Below, one piece after another: positions 1 to 10,288 of a DNA stretch of 64,000 nucleotides (positions are counted from its first letter, which is position 1; every line of letters begins with the position of its first letter). This stretch comes from Mucilaginibacter paludis DSM 18603. GTDB taxonomy: Bacteria > Bacteroidota > Bacteroidia > Sphingobacteriales > Sphingobacteriaceae. Location: positions 2,684,432-2,748,431 of the forward strand of contig NZ_CM001403.1 in NCBI RefSeq assembly GCF_000166195.2. The letters are read 5' to 3'. A program made the position numbers and the translations under genes. The notes under the pieces are model-generated. The model made no database searches, was not told where the DNA came from, and worked only from the letters and a program-made list of their open reading frames with translations.

Positions 1-1692
1 TGCGCTTTGTAAAATAAAATTTGGATTAACGTAGGCATCAGAACTGTAATATACGTAAGGCCCAAATGACCCGCTATCACCCTTGTAAGGTGTGCCGGGC
101 AATAACCCCATGATATAAAGCGTACCCGAATTGCCGGCAGTAAAAGGCATAGCAATCGGTTTATCATTGCTGCCTGTCTGGAACAGCGGGACGGTAGAAC
201 CTGCCGCCGTGACGTATAAATTTTGCGTAAGCAGGTTGGGTTTTAAGGCTATATAGTCATTTGCCTGTCCATAAGTAACCGCATTTGCCAATATAGGTCC
301 TGTTGGGCTGCCGATATGCACATCTACCTGGGTGCTGCCACCTAAAATATTTATTATCCTAAGCTTAAATAAATTAGCATCGGGCGCCAGATCGTTTTCC
401 AGTACAAGGTGCCCCAATGATTGGGATGTGGTATTATCAGGCAACAAACAAACAGTGTATGAGCCAACCTGAAAATCGTAATTAAACTGGTGGTAGTTTG
501 GAGAGTAAACTCTGCCTGGCGTTACGTTAATAGAGTACTGACCCGGCTGAAAATAACTGGTATAGGATATGCGCTGCAACATACTGGTGGGGCTGCCACC
601 GTTTGCCAAAGTATTAGCAAGATGGATATCTTCCCCGCCGGTGGGGCTTATTGGCCACCTCAAAACATTGATAACCGATTGATTAAACCTGACATCTAAA
701 CCAGAAGCATTGCCTGACAGAAACCCGATAAATCCAGGAACATTATAAGCATCGTTAATAACCTTAACCAAAGCAGCTGTACTTGCATTACCAGGATAAG
801 ACAGCGACGAAACTGTAAGTTCCTTTAAACTCGACGGGTCGCCATCATGCATCGCGTACACCTTTGGCCTGGGTTGTTTTCCTTTTATAAAGTTGGTTAT
901 ATCACCTACGGCAAAAAAAGAATAGTTTTTGCCATCGTCAAGCTGAAAGGGCTTAAAACTGAGCTGTACCTGGGGCGCAGAGTAGCTGGATATTTGTAAC
1001 GAGAAATTTTTTAATCCTTTCTGGGTAACATTGTAGGTATCAGATGCCCGGGCCGGTTGTGCAGTGGTATAAAAGTAGATGGGCATTAATGATACCGATG
1101 TACCCTGTCCAATGTTAGGCGAAACGCTAAGGCGGATATCTGACGAACCTGCTATACAGTTAAATAACCTGATACCGGTAGTTCCGTCAAAAGGGTGATA
1201 AACATCTTCCGGGTAGTATATAAGCTTGGGCACTATGGTGTTTACGGGTGTATATACTGTGTCGTAAGCTGCAAATGTGCTGAACACAATATAACTGGTA
1301 TTGGGCTTAAACTGGAAGGTACTATTGTCAGGAGCGTTGGCAAATTTTGTTTTAACAACAGCGTCGCTGATATTGATAAGTTTACTATTTGCCTGTCCTT
1401 CGTTTGGATTAAACGCACTTGACGATGGATAGTATTTACTTAAGCTGAATTGCTTGACAGCCTCTCTGGGCAAGCCGTCAACAGCAAAAGTAAGGGTGCT
1501 GTCATAGGCAAATGTATTAAAGAAATGAAATTGCGAAGGAACTTCTGCAGTGGAATCCACATGAGTAAACAGCCTGCTGTCTTTTTTGCAGCCGGTTAAA
1601 GTTACACTGGCGCAAAGCCACATTAAACCTATTGCAGCACATAAGAAATGCGCACCGCTTATTTTGAACAATGCTTTTAAATGTTTTTTCAT
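1..1692 (-). CDS. Lipoprotein, DUF4397-like (partial, runs off left edge)
   Basis: The reading frame is open from an ATG at 1692 to the window edge, 564 codons without a stop, so the C-terminus lies outside. The N-terminus has a basic start, a hydrophobic stretch and a lipobox ending LTGC followed by KKD, typical of Bacteroidota lipoproteins bound for the outer membrane. Its ATG overlaps the TAA of the gene before it (TAATG), so the two are translationally coupled. The body has repeated beta-rich segments with the same general style as the neighbouring lipoprotein, probably Ig-like DUF4397 modules. The family call is by resemblance only. It is the last visible gene of the receptor operon and is likely surface exposed. 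Confidence 0.7.
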   Translation of the reverse strand, partial: MKKHLKALFKISGAHFLCAAIGLMWLCASVTLTGCKKDSRLFTHVDSTAEVPSQFHFFNTFAYDSTLTFAVDGLPREAVKQFSLSKYYPSSSAFNPNEGQANSKLINISDAVVKTKFANAPDNSTFQFKPNTSYIVFSTFAAYDTVYTPVNTIVPKLIYYPEDVYHPFDGTTGIRLFNCIAGSSDIRLSVSPNIGQGTSVSLMPIYFYTTAQPARASDTYNVTQKGLKNFSLQISSYSAPQVQLSFKPFQLDDGKNYSFFAVGDITNFIKGKQPRPKVYAMHDGDPSSLKELTVSSLSYPGNASTAALVKVINDAYNVPGFIGFLSGNASGLDVRFNQSVINVLRWPISPTGGEDIHLANTLANGGSPTSMLQRISYTSYFQPGQYSINVTPGRVYSPNYHQFNYDFQVGSYTVCLLPDNTTSQSLGHLVLENDLAPDANLFKLRIINILGGSTQVDVHIGSPTGPILANAVTYGQANDYIALKPNLLTQNLYVTAAGSTVPLFQTGSNDKPIAMPFTAGNSGTLYIMGLLPGTPYKGDSGSFGPYVYYSSDAYVNPNFILQSA

Positions 1693-3425
1693 TAGTTGGT
1701 TGCTTTTGAAATAAAATTGGAGTGCTTAACCATTATTAATCTTATTTTTTTAGCCGGATCATTGGTATTTAATAAGCCCGCAGCAACAAGAGTATAGGTA
1801 CCCGGGGCCGGCAGCGTTTTAAACGGCGGAGAAAGAGAACCAACCAGCTTTGTGGCTAAACTATCCTTACGGGCAGCGCTTAAACGCGCGTTAAACTTAG
1901 TTGGGGGGATAAACGTATCGTAACTCATTCTTGAATTGCTGCCTAAAAACTTGTAAGGCACCTCCTGATCATTAACAGCGTAATAACCCATGTTTACTTC
2001 CTGGCCGCCGGAGTTAACACTTTGCAGCGTAAAAAATATTTTCCCCGCATCAGGCGATAGGTTGAACTCGCCTACATTTGCAAGTTGCAGCTTGGCAGGG
2101 ATGCCATAACTGGGGTCGCCCTTTACAAAATCGTTTGAAGATATGGTGTTGCTTACAGGCAACAAGGCAGGCAGGCCATTTAATTCCGAGTAGTAGTAAA
2201 AACTAATATTTGCAAGTCTTGATACCTGACCGTTGTAAGTGTAAAGGGTTTTTCCGGCGCTGGTAAAGGTTAAGGTTACGTTGCCTGCCGGAACAATTTG
2301 CGGGGTTGTATAATCGCCAAAATGAAGCGAGGGAACATCCTTCTGGCCGCCATCGTAAGCAACCTTTACAGCCATATCGGGCTGGTTTGGATTGGCGTTC
2401 ACTACCTGCACCTGGCCAAAATTATCAAGCTGGCCGGCACCGTACCTTCGATCTAATGTAACAGCGTAACCGTCGCCAATAACTAAAATAGTGTAACAAC
2501 CACCGGCGGCGAAAGGATAGCTGCCGATATTGCCCCGGTGCATCGTCGAGTGATCTGCAAGCCCTACCTGATCGCCCGGACCCAGGCAAGGGAAAAGGTA
2601 GTTACTGGTTTGATAATCAGTTAAAGGCGATAAATTAAAAGTATTTAATACGTCATCCAACGGGCCCGAATTATTAATGTATTTTTTTGTGGTATTGTTA
2701 TAAATCAAAAATTTGTGGGTGCCGTAAGGTATTTCGCTATACTGTCCAACGCTGCCAAATGCCAGATTAGCGTTACCTGTTACCACAGTGCTGTCGGCAT
2801 ATTGCATTTGCAGCGCGTACTTTTGCCCCGCCGAATTGTCGGGGTGCGGTGTGCCGTAAATTTGTGTCATCGGGTAACCATAATTTACAACCCTCACCTT
2901 GAATTTACCAGGGGCCGGGGCGCCCGGATCGGAAGCGGTTAAAGGTATAAACTGTGCACTCGGCTTACCGTTATCGTCATAAAACACCATGTTGCTGTAA
3001 CCGCTATGTGCAGGAACGGTAATGGTTTTCTGTAAAACCACGGCGGCAGCGTCCGGATTTTTTCCGGGTGGTTGAGGCTTTTTATTATATTGATCGGCAA
3101 ACTCATACTTGGTAACTTTCAAAGAAAAAGTGCCACCGCCGGCAGGTATCAATACTGCCGGAGCAACGCCATAGGTAAAGCCCTGGTAGGTGTCTGTTCC
3201 GCCATAATAAACAAGTGAATCGTTCAAATAAACCAGGTAACCAATATTTTTACTGTAATCGGCGGCAAGGTCCGGTAAAAGATTAAACAAGCGAAGCGTA
3301 TCCTTTTTGGTATTATCCGCCGGGACAAATGTAGTAAGGCTGTTTTTGTCTTTTTTGCAGCCCGGTAAAATAACCACGCATGCAGCAAGCAAAATAATTA
3401 AGCCTGATAAGAGTGCTTTTTTCAT
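1692..3425 (-). CDS. Lipoprotein with DUF4397-like repeats
   Basis: This 577-residue protein starts with a lipoprotein signal whose lipobox is LPGC followed by KKDK. It contains at least two segments with the DUF4397 style: a start like VQVVNANP near the middle, then VKVAYDGG, a HFGDY turn, and a PAGNVTLTF strand pair. A similar module sits near residue 50 (LFNLLPD). The gene begins 3 bases after the stop of the TonB receptor and overlaps the next lipoprotein by one base. It therefore appears to be a surface lipoprotein partner made with that receptor, in the position where SusD would normally sit, but it does not look like SusD. Ligand unknown. Confidence 0.75.
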   Translation of the reverse strand: MKKALLSGLIILLAACVVILPGCKKDKNSLTTFVPADNTKKDTLRLFNLLPDLAADYSKNIGYLVYLNDSLVYYGGTDTYQGFTYGVAPAVLIPAGGGTFSLKVTKYEFADQYNKKPQPPGKNPDAAAVVLQKTITVPAHSGYSNMVFYDDNGKPSAQFIPLTASDPGAPAPGKFKVRVVNYGYPMTQIYGTPHPDNSAGQKYALQMQYADSTVVTGNANLAFGSVGQYSEIPYGTHKFLIYNNTTKKYINNSGPLDDVLNTFNLSPLTDYQTSNYLFPCLGPGDQVGLADHSTMHRGNIGSYPFAAGGCYTILVIGDGYAVTLDRRYGAGQLDNFGQVQVVNANPNQPDMAVKVAYDGGQKDVPSLHFGDYTTPQIVPAGNVTLTFTSAGKTLYTYNGQVSRLANISFYYYSELNGLPALLPVSNTISSNDFVKGDPSYGIPAKLQLANVGEFNLSPDAGKIFFTLQSVNSGGQEVNMGYYAVNDQEVPYKFLGSNSRMSYDTFIPPTKFNARLSAARKDSLATKLVGSLSPPFKTLPAPGTYTLVAAGLLNTNDPAKKIRLIMVKHSNFISKATN

Positions 3426-3428
3426 AAC

Positions 3429-6400
3429 TTAAAATGTGTATTTAAACCCTAATGTGTAAACCGAACCATAGTTGTAGGACCGACGGAGATAAACCCGGTT
3501 ATCAACGCCAAACGTGTTGCTGTTACCCGCATTGGCATAATAAAAATTGGTTGCGCTGTTTAGGGCATTCTTAACGAATGCCTTGAATTCCAGTTTCCGG
3601 GTAATTTTTTGCGACCATACCACGTCAAAAGTTGCTGCCGGATATTCGTAAATATTGGGTGATCCATCTGAGTTGATATCAGAAAGCCGTTTACCTGTTT
3701 TGTTATAAAGCAGGTTTAGCTGCGTACCCCATTTAGGATAATCAAAATCGATATTGATGTTATAAGCATAGTTTGGCTGATCAACCAGCGGACGTGTCTT
3801 GGTGGCATTACGATCCAGCAGGCTGATCACGTAGTATTCGGTAGAATCGATAGTTGTCCGGCTGCGGGCCAGCATTACATTGGCCCCTACGTAGATATAT
3901 TTGCCTATATCAAAAAGTTGTTTAAGGTTCTTTCGCACCTCCAGTTCTATACCGTAAACCTTGCCTTGTGTGGGATTATTACGAAAGGTAACAAAGCTGT
4001 TTACAAAGCCGTACTGATCTATAGTACCGTTGGTATATACACGTTCTATCTGATCTTTAACCGTTTTGTAAAATACAGAGGCGGATAACAGCTCCTCATC
4101 GCCAATAAACCAATCTGTACGGAAATCGTAGTTGGAGAATACGCCGTTACGAAGATCTTTGTTACCGTAAATGGTAAGCTGCTGGATGGGATCGCGCTGT
4201 GCTGAGAGCACAATTTCGTTTAATTCCGGCCTGATAAGCGTTTTACTAAACGCTGCCCTGAAATTAAAATTCTTAATCCCTTTGTACACAATAGAGCCCG
4301 AAGGCAGCCAATTATGTGTTAGATAATCGGTTTTATAATTACGATCAAAATACTCCTTGTCCTTGATACCGGATATTGTAGAGAAATTGGTGTTTACCGT
4401 ATCGGGGGTAGATTGAAAGCTCGTATTTTCTATCCTTACACCACCAATCAATCTCCAGTTATTTGTAAGGTTCAAATCAACCATACTATAAAATGCCACC
4501 ACGTCCTGTGTGGCGTGGTAACTGTTTATAAATAGCTTGTTTGATCCCGCGATACGTGTAATGCCCGCTTGCGGAGTATATAAATATCCGGCAACAAGCG
4601 GCTGTCCCTGCTGAATGTTGGCACTGCCTATTACCCCAACCAGGTTGGCACCGCTCCAGGCATTTAAGTTTCCTCCGAGTGTGGTTAGGTTATTCGGCAC
4701 CTGCGAATAGCCTCCATATGCGTTTAATGCTGTCGCACTATTATCTGTACGTGTGAAAAGCGATTCGGAGTAGGTTCGGTTCCGGCCATAGTAATATGCG
4801 CCGGCCTTAAATATAGATACCGTATCCCTGCCTATTTTAAATGGCACAATTAAATCTGCCTTATAATTTGAATTATGCTCGCCAAGGTCGCGATAGTAAC
4901 GATCTGAGGAGGCAAAATATGATCGTTCATACTCAGATGGAATAAGCAAGGACGTGGTATTATCGCCAACGTTGGCACCATAATTAGGGTTGGGAACCCT
5001 TCCCAGCGAATCTACCCGCATTTTAGTATCACGGTAATCTGGATCTTTTTGACTTGCGATTGAACGGCTTAGACTATAGGTTAGCTGCCATGGACGTACT
5101 TTCTTAATGGGTATAAATTTGTGTACGCCTCGCAACTGGAACGAATTAAGCGACCGCTGCGTACTGCGCAAAACAAAATCATAGATGTGCTGATGATCCG
5201 GAAAAAAGGGTAGTACAGAGGGATCAACCACCTTTAAACCTGCGTTTGAGATTCCGTCCTCCAGCGACGCGTTAGTTTCAGTTCCAAAGTTGCCATTGTA
5301 AGTAAAGCTCACCTCGTTAAACTTGTTAAACCGGAAAGATAGGGTGGCTAAACCTCCATAGTTGAGTTGCTGGTTGCCTGTGTTCTCATTCAAATTGTAA
5401 AGCGGCAGCATACGCAACTCATTGGGGTAATTAATATTGGGCGTGCCGCTACCAGAAATAACAGGCTCTTTTACCGTGTATAAGTTATTAACTCCGTTGG
5501 GGTTGGATAGCGACCGGTTATAGTAATTTACGCCTAAAACAAGGCCCAAAACCTTACCCCCCTTCATCATATATTTATTTCCGTAAGATAATCCGTAGAT
5601 CTGGTCGGGCGAGTAAACCCGGCTGCGCGTGGTTAAAAAGGGACTAAAGCCGTCATCCATTACCCTGTTAATTCTTAAAGCCTCGTTATAATGTGCCTGG
5701 TCTACCGCGCTGGCCTGGATAGCTTGAGTAAGACCGGTACCAATTGTGCCGCGTCCGGGCGAAAACCCTCTCGCGGTATAATCGGCTATAAGATCTTTAT
5801 AGTCGTTAGTTAGCTCTAATTTTTTTACGTTTTGACCGAAAAAGCCCATGTTAGCGCCCTCAAAAGAGTTAGCAGATCCATACAAACCAATATTTCCGTT
5901 AAGACCGGTTTGAGCAGACAGAAACAGGAACTCGTTATCGGGGATTGTTTTTGTTTGAATTTCAACTACAGCGCCATTTGCATCACCGGGTTTATCAGGC
6001 GTTATAGATTTCTCCACAGTTATATTTTCGAGTAATTGTGCAGGTATCAGATCCACTGCAACAGAACTGCGACTGGCATCAGCACCCGCAAGCCTCGATC
6101 CGTTTAACTGCACTACGATGTTCCTGTCGCTAAGCCCCCTTACCGTTATATATTTACCATCTTTAACAGTTACGCCGGTTACACGCTGTAATGCCTGAGC
6201 GGTTGTTATACTTGCCGACTTATCCATCTGAACCGCGCCGATAGCGTCCTGAATGTTGGTGGATTGACGACGTTGCTCTAACAAAGCTTTTTGCGTGGTA
6301 GCTTTCCTTGTAGCAGATACACTAACGGTACCTAACATCCGCGAATCGGACACCATACTTACATTCAGCCGTGTAAGTTGCTGCGGACCCACAATTAGGC

Positions 6401-6689
6401 GTCGGCTAACACTTTTTAAACCTATAAACCTAAACTCAACAGTATATTCGCCTGGTTTTATAGCAACGAAATAATCGCCGTTATTGCCGCTGATTACTAC
6501 CTGCTTGGTTTCCAGTACGGTTATAGCCACGCCCGGAAGCAAGCCTTTGTCATCAGTAACTATACCTGTGATACCGGTTTTTATAGTATTTTGAGCGTTC
6601 GCAATAATAGAAAGGGCGGCAAAAACAATTACCAGCAATCCCCGCTTAATCAGCAATACAGAAAATTTTATTTTAGGGTAAAAAAACAT
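3429..6689 (-). CDS. TonB-dependent receptor with CarboxypepD_reg domain
   Basis: Outer-membrane receptor of about 1086 residues. I place the start at the ATG at 6689: the open frame reaches back to 6830, but that would overlap the upstream gene by 110 bases, while 6689 gives a clean signal peptide ending ANAQ. After it come a CarboxypepD_reg domain (GITGIVTDDKGLLPGV...), a plug domain (TTAQALQRVTGVTV, ITVRGLSDRNIVVQLNG) and a long beta-barrel ending in an aromatic residue (GFKYTF). It lies 31 bases after an IPT/TIG lipoprotein and 3 bases before another lipoprotein, so the set forms one operon. The substrate cannot be told from sequence. Confidence 0.9.
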   Translation of the reverse strand: MFFYPKIKFSVLLIKRGLLVIVFAALSIIANAQNTIKTGITGIVTDDKGLLPGVAITVLETKQVVISGNNGDYFVAIKPGEYTVEFRFIGLKSVSRRLIVGPQQLTRLNVSMVSDSRMLGTVSVSATRKATTQKALLEQRRQSTNIQDAIGAVQMDKSASITTAQALQRVTGVTVKDGKYITVRGLSDRNIVVQLNGSRLAGADASRSSVAVDLIPAQLLENITVEKSITPDKPGDANGAVVEIQTKTIPDNEFLFLSAQTGLNGNIGLYGSANSFEGANMGFFGQNVKKLELTNDYKDLIADYTARGFSPGRGTIGTGLTQAIQASAVDQAHYNEALRINRVMDDGFSPFLTTRSRVYSPDQIYGLSYGNKYMMKGGKVLGLVLGVNYYNRSLSNPNGVNNLYTVKEPVISGSGTPNINYPNELRMLPLYNLNENTGNQQLNYGGLATLSFRFNKFNEVSFTYNGNFGTETNASLEDGISNAGLKVVDPSVLPFFPDHQHIYDFVLRSTQRSLNSFQLRGVHKFIPIKKVRPWQLTYSLSRSIASQKDPDYRDTKMRVDSLGRVPNPNYGANVGDNTTSLLIPSEYERSYFASSDRYYRDLGEHNSNYKADLIVPFKIGRDTVSIFKAGAYYYGRNRTYSESLFTRTDNSATALNAYGGYSQVPNNLTTLGGNLNAWSGANLVGVIGSANIQQGQPLVAGYLYTPQAGITRIAGSNKLFINSYHATQDVVAFYSMVDLNLTNNWRLIGGVRIENTSFQSTPDTVNTNFSTISGIKDKEYFDRNYKTDYLTHNWLPSGSIVYKGIKNFNFRAAFSKTLIRPELNEIVLSAQRDPIQQLTIYGNKDLRNGVFSNYDFRTDWFIGDEELLSASVFYKTVKDQIERVYTNGTIDQYGFVNSFVTFRNNPTQGKVYGIELEVRKNLKQLFDIGKYIYVGANVMLARSRTTIDSTEYYVISLLDRNATKTRPLVDQPNYAYNINIDFDYPKWGTQLNLLYNKTGKRLSDINSDGSPNIYEYPAATFDVVWSQKITRKLEFKAFVKNALNSATNFYYANAGNSNTFGVDNRVYLRRSYNYGSVYTLGFKYTF

Positions 6690-6720
6690 ATGTGTAGGAT
6701 AAGTTAGATAGCTGTATCTA

Positions 6721-8334
6721 TTAATATTTATTGTCTTGAGGATTGAAACTACTCCAGTTTTTGGTCCAGTCTTCAGTACCGAATGCGCCGATATAAACCA
6801 CATTCTTATCGAAGAATGGGCTGTCCGCATCAGACCCGGATGGGAATATGGCTCCTTTTAGTAATATTGACCCGTTTGCAGGCAACAGAGTTGGATCGTT
6901 AAGATGGCTATAATCAGCAAGACCATTGATGCCCAGGTCGTCCTTCTGCTGTGAAAAGCTGAGTACCTTAGTGGTATCGTTTACCTGGCCAAATATTACG
7001 CGCTTTGGCTGGATGCCATCGGTTATAAATCCTCCTTTAACTGATTTTTCATCAATGCGGCCAAACATGCCGCCGCGCACTGGCAATTGAGCCGGCGACG
7101 TGCCGGCGAAGAAACAATTTCGTATGAATATCCTCGCATACCCGCCTTCATTTTCATAATTATTGAGGTTCGTGTTTTGGGAAGATACAATTGCCACACC
7201 GCTTTGCCAGCTTGCGGCTATTACGGAATTATAAATAGCGATAAAATCTGATGCATAAAGCTGCTCACCCTTAGGTGAAAAAGCGTTACCTAATAAAATA
7301 CCGCTGCCTGCATCGCTGTTTACAGTTGGGCCCAGGTTTAATATATTTCGGGCATCGGGGTTATATCCAACCAGTGTAAAATTGCTGAATTGATTATTAG
7401 TGGTACCTACTGTAGTTATTCCATTGCCTTTATAAAAAGAATCCGCAAAATATGGGTCTTTTAACCCGAGGCCGAACTGTGCTTTTATGGCTGTGCCAGA
7501 CACCCTAAAGTCATCAGCCAGGCATCCAAATGCAATTATATGGTTGATAAAGCCGCCGTTTAATGCTGTCATTGTTATACCAGCCCCGCTGCTATATGAT
7601 ACCTGTATATACTTGTATATGCTGCCTGGAGTTAAATTGATGTTCAAACCGCTTCCTGCCCCAGTGGCGTTATGATACCCGGCATATTCTATACGCACGT
7701 ACTGAAAAATTCCGTTGGGCACCTGCGTGCCGGTGTTGTTTGGATTTTCCGCGCCAATTATCACCCCCTTCCAATCGCCGGGAAAGCGGCTGCCCGCTGG
7801 CTGATCAGAGGTAAAAATTATCGGTTTATCCGCGCTGCCACTAAAATCTATGTCCTTAGCTGTCAAGCTACCGTGAGTTGCTTTTTCTCCGTAGATAATT
7901 GTTCCTGGTTCAACAGAAAGTTTTGAGTTAAAAACCACGTCGCCCCTAAGCAAATATTTTTTATCGGCGGTTAAAATAAAATTATCGTTATATGTTCCCT
8001 GCAAAACATTCACTATGGTATAGCTTTGCGCACAGGTAACGCTTTTACCATGAACAGTAACCGTAATTTTACCGGACGATACCAAAACAGGTGCGATAAC
8101 CTGCAATCGATTAGGCGTTGCTGTTGCTACCTCCCCTTTTACACCGTTAAACAATACCGTGTTATTGTCAGCCAATGGGTCGAAACCGCTTCCGTAAACA
8201 GATATGGCATCGCCGCTGGCAAAAGCAACTGCCCCAAAACCGCTAACACTTAATTCGGAAGAATTTTGCACGTCTTTTTTACAAGCCTGTAAAAACAGCA
8301 GTGCGCAAATCATAAATTTTAAAAATGATTTCAT
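6721..8334 (-). CDS. IPT/TIG-domain lipoprotein with beta-helix-like body
   Basis: A 537-residue lipoprotein (lipobox LQAC, then KKD). Residues about 30-110 form one IPT/TIG Ig-like domain (GDAISVYGSGFDP, VLFNGVKGEV). The rest has the right-handed-helix style seen in Bacteroidota surface proteins: LRGDVVFNSKLSVEPGTIIYGEKAT, then PIIFTSDQPAGSRFPGDWKG. It is a clear paralogue of the gene just before it, sharing domain order and many motifs, with a 21-base gap between them. The pair precedes a TonB receptor and probably forms the surface, ligand-capturing side of that complex. This role is inferred from position. IPT/TIG domains elsewhere mediate binding to glycans or proteins. Confidence 0.8.
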   Translation of the reverse strand: MKSFLKFMICALLFLQACKKDVQNSSELSVSGFGAVAFASGDAISVYGSGFDPLADNNTVLFNGVKGEVATATPNRLQVIAPVLVSSGKITVTVHGKSVTCAQSYTIVNVLQGTYNDNFILTADKKYLLRGDVVFNSKLSVEPGTIIYGEKATHGSLTAKDIDFSGSADKPIIFTSDQPAGSRFPGDWKGVIIGAENPNNTGTQVPNGIFQYVRIEYAGYHNATGAGSGLNINLTPGSIYKYIQVSYSSGAGITMTALNGGFINHIIAFGCLADDFRVSGTAIKAQFGLGLKDPYFADSFYKGNGITTVGTTNNQFSNFTLVGYNPDARNILNLGPTVNSDAGSGILLGNAFSPKGEQLYASDFIAIYNSVIAASWQSGVAIVSSQNTNLNNYENEGGYARIFIRNCFFAGTSPAQLPVRGGMFGRIDEKSVKGGFITDGIQPKRVIFGQVNDTTKVLSFSQQKDDLGINGLADYSHLNDPTLLPANGSILLKGAIFPSGSDADSPFFDKNVVYIGAFGTEDWTKNWSSFNPQDNKY

Positions 8335-8355
8335 ATTTATTTTATAAAGAATATG

Positions 8356-10077
8356 TTATTTGTAAGGCGTTTGCTGAGGCACGAAGTTGCACCACGACCG
8401 TGTCCAATCCACGGCTCCAAATGCCCCCCTGAATTTTTGTGTCTTATCAATAAAACTGTCAGATAATTGACTATCAGTGAATATTGCTCCCGATAATAAT
8501 AATGAGGCGGTGGCAGGAATCATTAAAGGGCTTGATATTTTACTGTATAGCGCCATATTTGCAATACCCAACTCATCGTAAGTTGCATTGGGATTAGTGG
8601 CTGCGAGGAAAGGCGTGGTAAGCTGCAATTTTAACGAATCATTACTGGCATTAAAATTTGCCGCCTGTGCAGTGTTTGCTGATGATTCAAACCCGCTTGT
8701 GGCATTTCGGAGGTTCTCTCCCGAAAAAATGTAACCGCGGAGAGGGGGTACATCGTGGTTGAGGGTGTTATCAACAGTTGCAAGTGTATAAGTGAAAGAA
8801 GAATATTTAATAACCGAACCATCGGCACCATTACCATACCTGGACCATACCTGCTGCCCATCAAGCGAAATACCGGCAAGCCACGAGGCGGCGATGACAG
8901 AGTTAAACAATTGCAAGGTGCCGGATTGAGGCTGTCCGGTAGTATAATTTATACCGCCAATGTGTACACCCCGCCCCGCACGCGGATTTAGTATATCATC
9001 GTAATTTCTGTAGTAGTTATAATTGGGTGGGTTGATAACGGCATTACGAGCCAGTCCATTAGGCCCCATTAGGGTTAAATTAGTTATAGTAACGGGTTGA
9101 GATGATTGTACCAGCAAACCATCGGCCCCAAACTGATCGGCATACAAAGGGTCTTTTAAGCCAACTAAAAACTGGGCAATAACCCGGCTACCCCCGGCAA
9201 AATCAAAGTCGTTGCCGGCACAGCCAAATGCAAATAAATATTTAAAGTATCCAGTCGTTCCAGTACCTGCATTACAACGAAAGCCATCGCCCCCGCTATA
9301 GGACGCTTGCACATTGGCTATTTTGCCACCTACAGTACCTCTGTTTATCAGGAGCGCTGCTCCAGCGGCGTTTGACAAATGGTACCCTGCATATTCAATT
9401 CTAACATAGTTTATAACGTCATTGGCATCTGTCGAAGTAGAGGCCTTAAGGATTATACCAGTCCAGTCGCCTGGACTGCGCAGACCAATGGGTTGGTTTG
9501 AAGAAAAAACAACTGGCTTATCCGCAGTACCATTCACAACGATTGTCGCGCCATCATCAATTGTAAGCGACGCATATGTTGCTTTTTCTGCAAGAATAAT
9601 AGTGCCGGCTTGTATCGTTAAAACAGTTCCCTTTGCCATGTGAACCGCACCTCTGAGCAAATACAACTTTTCTGGCGAGAGATTAATACTGGCGGCTTGA
9701 TTGCCAGAGAGCACTGTTGTCAAGTTAAATTCCTGATCAAAGGTGCTTGATTGACTATCTGTTTGTACCGTTACCTTACCGGTTTTAGGCGCAGTTGGAA
9801 CAACTACGTTTAACACTTCAGAGGTAGCAGCAACAACCTTTGCATCTACGCCATTTATTTTAACTTGGTTGCCATCGGCACTCGCCTTAAAACCTACACC
9901 GTAAACTTTTACGGTATCGCCGCTACCTGCTGTCAAAGGCTCGATGCCCGTTATGCCGTATTTAAGTCCGGTATTAGCGGTCTCACTATCCTTTTTGCAT
10001 GAACTAAACATCAAAAAACCGGCTGCAATAAATAAGGTTCCTGCTTTTCTAAATTGCTTGTAAAAGTTTCTATCCAT
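8356..10077 (-). CDS. IPT/TIG-domain lipoprotein with beta-helix-like body (paralogue)
   Basis: A 573-residue lipoprotein with lipobox FSSC followed by KKD. An IPT/TIG domain covers roughly residues 40-120 (GSGDTVKVYGVGFKASADG, VKINGVDAKVVAA). It is followed by a long body with LYLLRGAVHMAKGTVLTIQ and VVFSSNQPIGLRSPGDWTG, matching the downstream gene block for block, so the two arose by tandem duplication. It is the first structural gene after the ECF sigma factor, about 210 bases downstream of it on the same strand. Ligand binding at the cell surface is inferred. Confidence 0.8.
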   Translation of the reverse strand: MDRNFYKQFRKAGTLFIAAGFLMFSSCKKDSETANTGLKYGITGIEPLTAGSGDTVKVYGVGFKASADGNQVKINGVDAKVVAATSEVLNVVVPTAPKTGKVTVQTDSQSSTFDQEFNLTTVLSGNQAASINLSPEKLYLLRGAVHMAKGTVLTIQAGTIILAEKATYASLTIDDGATIVVNGTADKPVVFSSNQPIGLRSPGDWTGIILKASTSTDANDVINYVRIEYAGYHLSNAAGAALLINRGTVGGKIANVQASYSGGDGFRCNAGTGTTGYFKYLFAFGCAGNDFDFAGGSRVIAQFLVGLKDPLYADQFGADGLLVQSSQPVTITNLTLMGPNGLARNAVINPPNYNYYRNYDDILNPRAGRGVHIGGINYTTGQPQSGTLQLFNSVIAASWLAGISLDGQQVWSRYGNGADGSVIKYSSFTYTLATVDNTLNHDVPPLRGYIFSGENLRNATSGFESSANTAQAANFNASNDSLKLQLTTPFLAATNPNATYDELGIANMALYSKISSPLMIPATASLLLSGAIFTDSQLSDSFIDKTQKFRGAFGAVDWTRSWCNFVPQQTPYK

Positions 10078-10288
10078 AAATCAATTATTAATAATCTTTA
10101 GCAGGCCGTATACATAAGCCTTATGCCTGTTATTAATAGAGTGTGGAATAAAATGCAATCTCCTATTGCAGCCGTAACTTTTTTTTAAGAAAACCTCAAG
10201 GGACATGTAATTTTGTTAGCATTATGTATAAATGCTATTCAATTCCGGGCTTCAACTCAGTCTTATTGTATAAACGAAACTGGGAAGT